NCBI GenBank assembly: GCA_025927575.1
Contig: JAICLJ010000027.1
Location: forward strand, 1-38,505
DNA length: 38,505 nt
Direction: 5' to 3'
Source: Bryobacteraceae bacterium
Lineage (GTDB): Bacteria; Acidobacteriota; Terriglobia; Bryobacterales; Bryobacteraceae
This document shows positions 32,586 through 38,505 of this stretch, in pieces. Made by a program: the position numbers and the translations under genes. Positions within the stretch are counted from its first letter, which is position 1; the number at the start of each line of letters is the position of its first letter. Under the pieces are notes generated by a model that had not been told where the DNA came from, did no database searches, and saw nothing but the letters and a program-made list of their open reading frames with translations.

Positions 32586-34759
32586 TTCCATTCGCTCTCC
32601 CGCTTGCATGCGTGGCAATGCAAGCCGTTGCGCCCAACCAAACGCTGACGGTGGAGCGGATTTTCGGGGAGCCCAGCTTGAGCGGCCATTTGAGTTCGGA
32701 CATCGAATGGAGCGCCGACGGACACCAGATCGCTTATCTCGAAACAAGCGGATCGAGCATCGACCGTAAGCCCTCGATTTGGGTAATGAATGCGAGTACC
32801 GGCGCACGGCGGGCGCTTGTCCCTGCCGACAAGCTGAAGTTGCTTCCGGGAGCCGATAACGCGGAACATCAGATGCGGCTGACGTATCGCTTGTCCCCCG
32901 GTGGCGACAGCCTGGTGCTTGCCGCCGATACCTCTCTCACCCTGTTCGACCTGAAGAGCGGCTCGTCAAGAAACCTCGTCAGCGGAGCGCAGCCAGTCGG
33001 CGACGCCCAGTTCTCTCCCGATGGTCATTGGGTCGGCTTCGTGCGAGGGCATAATTTATGGCTGGCGAACCTCGCCGACGGATCCGTCACATCGCTCACG
33101 ACTGGCGGCACCGAGCAACTTCACAAGGGAGAGGCCGATTGGCTCTATTCTCATGAGTTCGGATTGAAAACGGCCTACTGGTGGGCGCCGGATTCTTCCG
33201 CGGTCGCTTACCTGGAGATCAATGACCGAGACGTTTCGAACTATCCCATTCCTCAGCTTTTGAAACGCTCCGCCCGCGTACTGTGGCAGCAATATCCTGA
33301 ACCGGGCGGCGCGAATCCAGTCGCACGGGTGTTCGTGGCAACGATAGCCGATCGCAAATCGCGCCTTATGGACACAGGTGGAAAAGGCGACGTTTACGTG
33401 CCGCGCGTCCAATGGATGCCGGATAGCAAACAAATAGCGATTGAGCGGATGAGCCGCGCTCAAACCAGGCTCGATTTATTGATTACCGATGCCGCCACCG
33501 GCCGCTCGCGGACCATTCTCACCGAAAGCGATGCTTATTGGATCAATGTGAACGAGGGCCCTTATTTTCTCCGCGACGGCCGCCGCTTTTTATGGTCGAG
33601 CGAACGCAGCGGGTACCGCCACCTGTACCTCTACAACAGCGAGGGCGGTGAAATACGCCAGCTCACGCACGGCCGCTGGCAAGTGTGTCGAATCGATGCG
33701 GTCGATGAAACAGGCCAATCCGTTTACTTCACCGCGACGGAAAAATCCCCCATCGAGCGGCACTTGTACCGGATCGGTTTAGACGGTTTGGGATTGAAGC
33801 GCATCACGCGCGCCGACGGCTGGCATGACGTAACTTTCTCACCGCGAGGGCAGGCGTTTGTCGACACCTATTCGAACGCGATGACACCGCCTCGCCAGGA
33901 CTTGCTGCGCGCCGACGGCTCGATGATCGCCTCCGCCAATGAAAATACAATGGCCGAGCTTTCATCCTACGGCAGATCTCCAGTCGAATTTTTGACGATC
34001 GTGACGCATGACGACGCCACGCTGAACGCCATGATGATAAAGCCCCTTGGCTTCGACGCTCGCCGCAAATATCCGGTTATCGTTTTCATGAATGGCGGTC
34101 CACGCCAGCAGGGCGTCCGGAACGCTTGGGATGGGTGGATTTCCCTTTGGCACGAAATGATGGCGGAGAAAGGCTTCCTGATCTTTGCATTGGATAACCG
34201 GGGCTCGGGCGGCCACGGGCACCTTTTCGAAGAGCCGCTTCATTATCGCTTCGGCGCCCAGGAGATCTCCGATCAGCGCGACGGCACTACCTACCTGCGA
34301 AAGCTTCCTTATGTCGATGCATCTCATATCGGTGTTTGGGGGATGAACTATGGCGGCCAACTGGCGCTGCACGCCATGTTCGAAGATCCGCAGGATTTCA
34401 AGGCCGGCTTCGCCCAATCTCCCATTTCCGACTGGCTCCTCTATCGCTCGGCTTACGCGGAACGTTACCTCGGGTCGCCGAAAACAAATTTCGAAGAGTA
34501 TCAGGAATCGTCCCCTGTCACCACCGCAATGCAGCTTCAAGGCAAGCTTCTGGTTGCGGCAAGCACGGGAGATGAGGACATCCACTTTGCGAATACGCTG
34601 AAATTACAGCATGTATTAACCGATGCTGGAAAGTATGCGGAGATCGTTGCCTTTCCGGGTCAACCGGAAGGCATCACGGACCCCGCGTCGCTGACGCTTT
34701 TGTTTCGGCGGGTCACCGAGTTCTTTGTCGAAAATCTCAAAGAGGCGAGCCTACACTAA
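32582..34759 (+). CDS. S9B / dipeptidyl-peptidase IV-fold protein lacking catalytic residues (pseudo-peptidase)
   Basis: The protein has 725 residues from a TTG; the start is uncertain (a hydrophobic export segment PFALPLACVAMQAVA follows it). Residues about 30-470 are the DPP IV propeller (FSPDGHWVGFVRGHNLWL, WAPDSSAVAYLEINDRDVSN) and 475-720 the alpha/beta-hydrolase domain (YPVIVFMNGGP, ALDNRGSGGHGHLFE, FAQSPISDW, ERYLGSP). The nucleophile motif GWSYGG reads GMNYGG (Asn589 for Ser). The catalytic His position in the usual DEDHGI is GQPEGI (Glu697). The oxyanion Tyr of VYGGP is Asn504 (MNGGP). The N-terminus-binding EE pair is Ser-His-Glu (190-192). Asp664 of the triad remains. The fold is otherwise complete, so it is likely a binding or scaffolding protein rather than a decayed gene. 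It starts 41 bases after the giant lectin gene and is probably co-transcribed. Confidence 0.88.
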   Translation: MIPFALPLACVAMQAVAPNQTLTVERIFGEPSLSGHLSSDIEWSADGHQIAYLETSGSSIDRKPSIWVMNASTGARRALVPADKLKLLPGADNAEHQMRLTYRLSPGGDSLVLAADTSLTLFDLKSGSSRNLVSGAQPVGDAQFSPDGHWVGFVRGHNLWLANLADGSVTSLTTGGTEQLHKGEADWLYSHEFGLKTAYWWAPDSSAVAYLEINDRDVSNYPIPQLLKRSARVLWQQYPEPGGANPVARVFVATIADRKSRLMDTGGKGDVYVPRVQWMPDSKQIAIERMSRAQTRLDLLITDAATGRSRTILTESDAYWINVNEGPYFLRDGRRFLWSSERSGYRHLYLYNSEGGEIRQLTHGRWQVCRIDAVDETGQSVYFTATEKSPIERHLYRIGLDGLGLKRITRADGWHDVTFSPRGQAFVDTYSNAMTPPRQDLLRADGSMIASANENTMAELSSYGRSPVEFLTIVTHDDATLNAMMIKPLGFDARRKYPVIVFMNGGPRQQGVRNAWDGWISLWHEMMAEKGFLIFALDNRGSGGHGHLFEEPLHYRFGAQEISDQRDGTTYLRKLPYVDASHIGVWGMNYGGQLALHAMFEDPQDFKAGFAQSPISDWLLYRSAYAERYLGSPKTNFEEYQESSPVTTAMQLQGKLLVAASTGDEDIHFANTLKLQHVLTDAGKYAEIVAFPGQPEGITDPASLTLLFRRVTEFFVENLKEASLH

Positions 34760-35124
34760 TTTCGTAACACCGGCAGAACCACGGTGAAGCGAAGTTCCTC
34801 TCTCTTCGATGAAAGTGTCCCGAACTTCACTGTCTCATTTTTCCGCCCGCAGCCCACACTTCGTACCATATCTCCACCCCCGAAGTTCCCCAGAAAGGCA
34901 CTCTGGAAGTCATCATCGCGAGCAAGAGCATCAGGCTCGGTCCGGCGCCTGGCGCGGGTCCATTCCAACGAGCAGCGCGGCTGCAAAACCTCGACAATAC
35001 TCCCGCGCAATATGAATCGGGAACGACTAATTCGTCTTTTCGCCTCACCGGCGCACACCTGTACCAACGCTGCTGTTGTCATGCGAGATAATGACTCTTC
35101 TCGTTCGCTACCATTCTGGTCACT
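34760..35124 (+). other. Intergenic region with a start-less open frame
   Basis: About 365 bases follow the S9B-like gene. No gene with a usable start was found. One plus-strand frame stays open from 34813 to the TAA ending at 35091 and reads like protein (STPEVPQKGTLEVIIASKSI, then AARLQNLDNTPAQYESGTTN) but has no ATG, GTG or TTG near its beginning. It may be a gene remnant or chance. Antisense frames here are arginine-rich and judged shadows. The Tat-exported TIM-barrel gene needs a promoter in this stretch; none was recognised. Confidence 0.35.
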
Positions 35125-36153
35125 ATGAATCGCCGTGAATTCGTTGCACTTGCCGCCGCGACTCCCCTTGCAGCTATGTCGAAATCTAGTTTGAATGTGA
35201 AGTTGGGCATCGATATCTTTAGCCTGCGCTCTCAGAAATGGACGCCATTTCAATATCTGGATTATTGCGCCGCCCGCCGCGTGCAGGTGGTGCACTTTTC
35301 AGAAATCAGATTTCTTGGCAGCCTCGACCCGGAGAATCTTCGTAAGGTTCGGGAACATGCCGGCAAGCTGGGTCTTCAGCTTGAGATCGGGATGAAATCG
35401 ATTTGCCCAAGCTCTAAGATGTTCGATCCCTCCCAGGGAACGGCTGAGCAGCAGTTGACCCGGATGATCGATTCCGCAAAAACGATTGGTTCGCCGATTG
35501 TCCGCGCGGTTCTTGGAAGCGCGGATGACCGCAGACCCGGACCGATTGAGAAGCACATCGACGATACTGCCGAAGTCCTGCGGAATATTCGCTCAAAGGC
35601 GATGGGCGAAGGCATCAAAATAGCCATCGAGAATCATGCGGGCGACATGCAAGCTCGCGAGCTCAAAAGCTTAATCGAGAAGGCGGGGCCGGAATTTGTC
35701 GGTGTTTGCCTCGACTCCGGCAATCCCCTTTGGACGCTTGAAGATCCGCACTTGACGTTGGAAGTTCTGCATCCATATGTGCTGACCAGCCACGTTCGAG
35801 ACAGCGCGGTCTGGAACGTTTCGAAGGGGACCGCCGTGACATGGGTGCAGATGGGCCGCGGCAATGTCGATATCGATTCATACGTTCGCAAGTATGTTGA
35901 ACTCTGTCCCGGCAAGGCTCTTTCGATGGAATCAATCCTGCTTGGTCCAAGGATCTTTCCGTATCGGGATCCAGCCTTTTGGGATGCCTACCGGCAGACG
36001 CCGGCCTGGGAATTCGTACGCTACCTGGAGATCGCCGAGCGCGGAAAGCCCTATAAAGAGGAACCCTGGGAAGCCAGCGGCGAGGCAGGGCGCGAACGCC
36101 AGGCATTAGAAGAGAGCCTCGCCTACACGAAGAAGCTTGTAGGCGCGCAGTAA
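35125..36153 (+). CDS. Tat-exported sugar phosphate isomerase/epimerase-like TIM-barrel protein
   Basis: This 342-residue protein opens with a twin-arginine signal (NRREFVALAAATPLAAMS), so it is folded before export. The rest is the xylose-isomerase-like/AP-endonuclease-2 TIM barrel: VKLGIDIFSLRSQKW, GLQLEIGMKSICPSS, IKIAIENHAGDMQ with the metal-site Glu, VGVCLDSGNPLWTLEDP, YVLTSHVRDSAV and a last-strand ALSMESILLG. The His, Glu and Asp residues in these strands match the metal ligands of the family. It may isomerise or epimerise a sugar or inositol derivative outside the cytoplasm. The ribosome binding site is weak. It faces the secreted mutarotase-like gene convergently. Confidence 0.88.
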   Translation: MNRREFVALAAATPLAAMSKSSLNVKLGIDIFSLRSQKWTPFQYLDYCAARRVQVVHFSEIRFLGSLDPENLRKVREHAGKLGLQLEIGMKSICPSSKMFDPSQGTAEQQLTRMIDSAKTIGSPIVRAVLGSADDRRPGPIEKHIDDTAEVLRNIRSKAMGEGIKIAIENHAGDMQARELKSLIEKAGPEFVGVCLDSGNPLWTLEDPHLTLEVLHPYVLTSHVRDSAVWNVSKGTAVTWVQMGRGNVDIDSYVRKYVELCPGKALSMESILLGPRIFPYRDPAFWDAYRQTPAWEFVRYLEIAERGKPYKEEPWEASGEAGRERQALEESLAYTKKLVGAQ

Positions 36154-36175
36154 CTGTGTCCTCTAGCGCCGCGCT

Positions 36176-37345
36176 TTACAGCTTCTCCGCGGCTGCCAGT
36201 TCGACTTTTTTTTTCGCCGAACGATCCGTAATCACGATTCGGCCATTCTCCATTGTCACGTCGTCAACCTTATTGAAGCCTTCAGGGACATGGGCATAAA
36301 ACAGCAAAAACCGTGTCTTGATTTTCGATTTTGCTGGAAGCCATCGATAAGTCGGCGTGTCAAACATTTTCCCGGTGCTGATGGCTTCCCGGCGGGGCAC
36401 GTCGTACGGCTGAGTGGCGAATTCCATTCCGCGCGCCATTTTCTGTGTCGGAGGATAATACCCCCAATATTGAAGCCAAGGATAATCGGCTCTCTTGAAT
36501 ATGTATCCGATTATCAACCGCTTCTTCGGATTGATCGCCGTTACCCATTCCAATTCACGGTTGGGATCCAGCAGCGTGACCGCGTGATCTAAGAAATGCG
36601 GATGTTCCGGCGTTCGGCGAAGATCGATCTTTTTGCCGTCCAGACCCGGAGCCATAGGCCACGTAAAATCCTGCCCTGACGTGAGCCGCCGTTCTATATC
36701 GCCCAAATTCGCCTGCGAATAGGGCCGCGTCTGAGAACGTGAACCGGAAACGTCCACCACCGTAACGCCGGATTCGAGAAACGGCGAGCCAATCGTCGCA
36801 TGCTCAGCCCAGTTAATAGGCCTATCGAAGCCCATCAGATTCTCCAGTTCACTGTCTACGTAAACCACGTTTTCGCCGTCAATCACGCTGAATGTGCGTG
36901 TAAATAGTTCCTGCACGATTGGGAGTTTTGCCGTTAGCATCACGGCCGTGCTGGAGCCCTGACGTTCGGAGTGAATGGCGAATGTTTCCGTATGAGCCTC
37001 GCCGTGGCCCGGCAACCCAGCGGCGCGTTCCTCCGGGGACGTTGGCCCAAAACCATCCACGCAAACGAAGAGTCCCGCTCCGCCGTCGAACTTGACCGGG
37101 CGTCCCAGTTCGCGCGCCATGCGCATGGGATTCCACAGCGGGCTGAGCTTTTCGCTATCGTCGGCCAGCGTCACGCTCGCCAGCGTGCTGCCCTTCTTCA
37201 TGATTGTCAATTCGAGCTTGGAATTTGAGAGAACAACCGCCGGATACCCTTCGAACGTTTGATTTTGGAGCAATCCTTGCGGCCATGCTACCGCGACAAA
37301 AGCAAGTACCGGGACAAACCTAAATTTGCGCACGCGGTTGAGCAT
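36176..37345 (-). CDS. Secreted aldose-epimerase/mutarotase-fold protein
   Basis: This 389-residue protein has an N-terminal signal peptide (FVPVLAFVAVAWPQG). It shares with the cytosolic copy at 15881-16933 the motifs GLPGHGEAHTE, FDRPINWAEHATIGSPFLES, FKRADYPWLQYW, GMEFATQPYDVPRREA and DTPTYRWLPAKSK, so both are one family of mutarotase-like beta-sandwich proteins. This copy has a Lys-rich C-terminal tail (SAKKKVELAAAEKL). It may bind or interconvert sugars in the periplasm, perhaps with the convergent TIM-barrel protein, with only 22 bases between their stops. Substrate unknown. Confidence 0.82.
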   Translation of the reverse strand: MLNRVRKFRFVPVLAFVAVAWPQGLLQNQTFEGYPAVVLSNSKLELTIMKKGSTLASVTLADDSEKLSPLWNPMRMARELGRPVKFDGGAGLFVCVDGFGPTSPEERAAGLPGHGEAHTETFAIHSERQGSSTAVMLTAKLPIVQELFTRTFSVIDGENVVYVDSELENLMGFDRPINWAEHATIGSPFLESGVTVVDVSGSRSQTRPYSQANLGDIERRLTSGQDFTWPMAPGLDGKKIDLRRTPEHPHFLDHAVTLLDPNRELEWVTAINPKKRLIIGYIFKRADYPWLQYWGYYPPTQKMARGMEFATQPYDVPRREAISTGKMFDTPTYRWLPAKSKIKTRFLLFYAHVPEGFNKVDDVTMENGRIVITDRSAKKKVELAAAEKL

Positions 37346-37463
37346 ATCAGAGTGGATGCGGTCTTAACACTTGTCTCGTGGCAACACATTTTCGCCAGAG
37401 AGGATTAGCGAAAGCCTGAGGCCACAGGTAGCTTCCTGACTCCAATTCGCGCTTGATGAAGCG

Positions 37464-38138
37464 TTAATCGCAGACTACGTAGTAAAATGCATTCCTGCTG
37501 AGATCGCCCGCGGCATAGTGGCCAGGGGTTAGGAAAAAGGCATTGTTGTAATAGTCGTAAACTAAGCGTCCTTGTGTGCTTCGCCACGCGCTGAGCGTAA
37601 ATTCGACATAACCCGTGTACTTCTGGTCGATGCCTTTTTTCACCTGTTTTGATGGCAATCCCTTGTTCTCCTCGATGTAATTCTGATACTTGGACGCTTT
37701 CGACGCATTCCACCCAGGTGCGCTCTCCTGTACGGGAAGCATGCCATTCTCGTTTTGATGCCAAGCCCTCATGCCGCCATGCTCTGGGGGCGTGAGGCTT
37801 GTCTTAAGAGCAGATTTGTCCACCACCGACCATTCATCCCGGATCTCTCGGATCAGTCGGGATAGACTTCTTGGCAGCAGGCCGATCGGCACTTTGTAAA
37901 TGGGCCAATCCTTCTTGGGCGCAAACGCGATCTCAAAGGATCCTCCGGGAGCGGTGTCCCGAAAGCGAATGGAATCGAGGTAAGCGCGCATTTCGTCATC
38001 CCCGATCTGCTTTTGCCCTCCACTCTTTCCGCCGATTGTCAGCTCGTGCCAATTTTCGTTCAATCTCAATTTCAGTTCCTTGCACTGCTCCTCGGTAAGG
38101 GCAGGCGTCTCTGTGTGAACGATACCTATGCTGCTCAT
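37464..38138 (-). CDS. Unrecognised 224-residue protein
   Basis: This soluble protein has no signal peptide or membrane segment. GAGGAC lies nine bases before the ATG. The N-terminal half reads ALTEEQCKELKLRLNENWHE and RAYLDSIRFRDTAPGGSFEI with a Trp/Pro-rich KKDWPIYKVPIGLLPRSL; the C-terminal half is basic then aromatic (NKGLPSKQVKKGIDQKYTG, YDYYNNAFFLTPGHYAAG, NAFYYVVCD). I cannot assign a family. The Tyr/Phe/His-rich end could be a catalytic or binding domain but nothing definite is seen. It lies next to the contig end with no informative neighbours. Confidence 0.75.
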   Translation of the reverse strand: MSSIGIVHTETPALTEEQCKELKLRLNENWHELTIGGKSGGQKQIGDDEMRAYLDSIRFRDTAPGGSFEIAFAPKKDWPIYKVPIGLLPRSLSRLIREIRDEWSVVDKSALKTSLTPPEHGGMRAWHQNENGMLPVQESAPGWNASKASKYQNYIEENKGLPSKQVKKGIDQKYTGYVEFTLSAWRSTQGRLVYDYYNNAFFLTPGHYAAGDLSRNAFYYVVCD

Positions 38139-38181
38139 GGTGAAATGTCCTCGCGAGCGCGAAACCGCCTAATTAGTTTAC

Positions 38182-38505
<324 letters not shown>

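Noticed and set aside
34756-35295. 179-codon minus-strand frame whose end resembles a histidine-kinase terminus (FTVVLP)
   Set aside because: None of the kinase N, G1 or G2 boxes are present, and it runs antisense into the Tat-signal gene.

Overview
This 38.5 kb window is GC-rich (about 60% by eye) and densely packed on both strands. It looks like a chromosomal contig end from an Acidobacteriota bacterium of the Solibacter/Bryobacterales type. That placement is inferred from the mix of secreted PQQ-type beta-propeller dehydrogenases, a very large chitobiase/lectin-repeat secreted protein, acidobacterial-style REP-like hairpins, DUF4126 proteins and a high proportion of exported proteins. No tRNA, rRNA, CRISPR array, prophage or insertion sequence was seen.

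Layout. 1-1.7 kb (minus): the start of a PQQ dehydrogenase gene, overlapping by ATGA the 3' end of a diheme cytochrome c gene; together they look like a periplasmic alcohol-oxidation module. 1.9-8.5 kb: a small unknown protein, an O-methyltransferase, two related DUF4126 membrane proteins, a broken remnant of a VOC/glyoxalase-type dioxygenase, a second PQQ (glucose dehydrogenase-like) gene, two small membrane proteins and a stand-alone nuoI. 8.5-14.2 kb: an SDR oxidoreductase, an orphan NarL-type response regulator, an ankyrin-repeat exported protein, and a tightly overlapped housekeeping operon read on the minus strand (DUF503 - rbfA - apbE - hemE). 14.2-14.7 kb is a gene-free stretch with REP-like hairpins. 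14.7-19.4 kb: a site-2-type metalloprotease with CBS domains, a mutarotase-like protein, a two-gene Pit phosphate transporter operon and a small conserved soluble protein. 19.4-25.8 kb: a secreted GH39-type glycosidase, a membrane-anchored spermidine-synthase-like methyltransferase, an RHH/MazF toxin-antitoxin pair, a LOG-family nucleosidase and an exported TPR protein.

26.3-37.3 kb is the most unusual part. After a roughly 425-base leader comes a 1948-residue secreted protein: a PQQ-like propeller followed by six chitobiase-C-terminal-like and four legume-lectin-like modules, with a recent in-frame 918-bp unit duplication. Directly behind it lies an S9B/DPP IV-fold protein whose catalytic Ser, catalytic His and oxyanion Tyr are all replaced, so it is very probably a pseudo-peptidase. 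Then follow a Tat-exported TIM-barrel sugar-isomerase-like protein and, convergently, a secreted mutarotase-like protein related to the cytosolic one at 15.9 kb. These could form an extracellular glycan-recognition set, but that link is inference from proximity and domain content only. The window ends with an unrecognised 224-residue protein and a poly-G/poly-A stretch that looks like a sequencing or assembly artefact.
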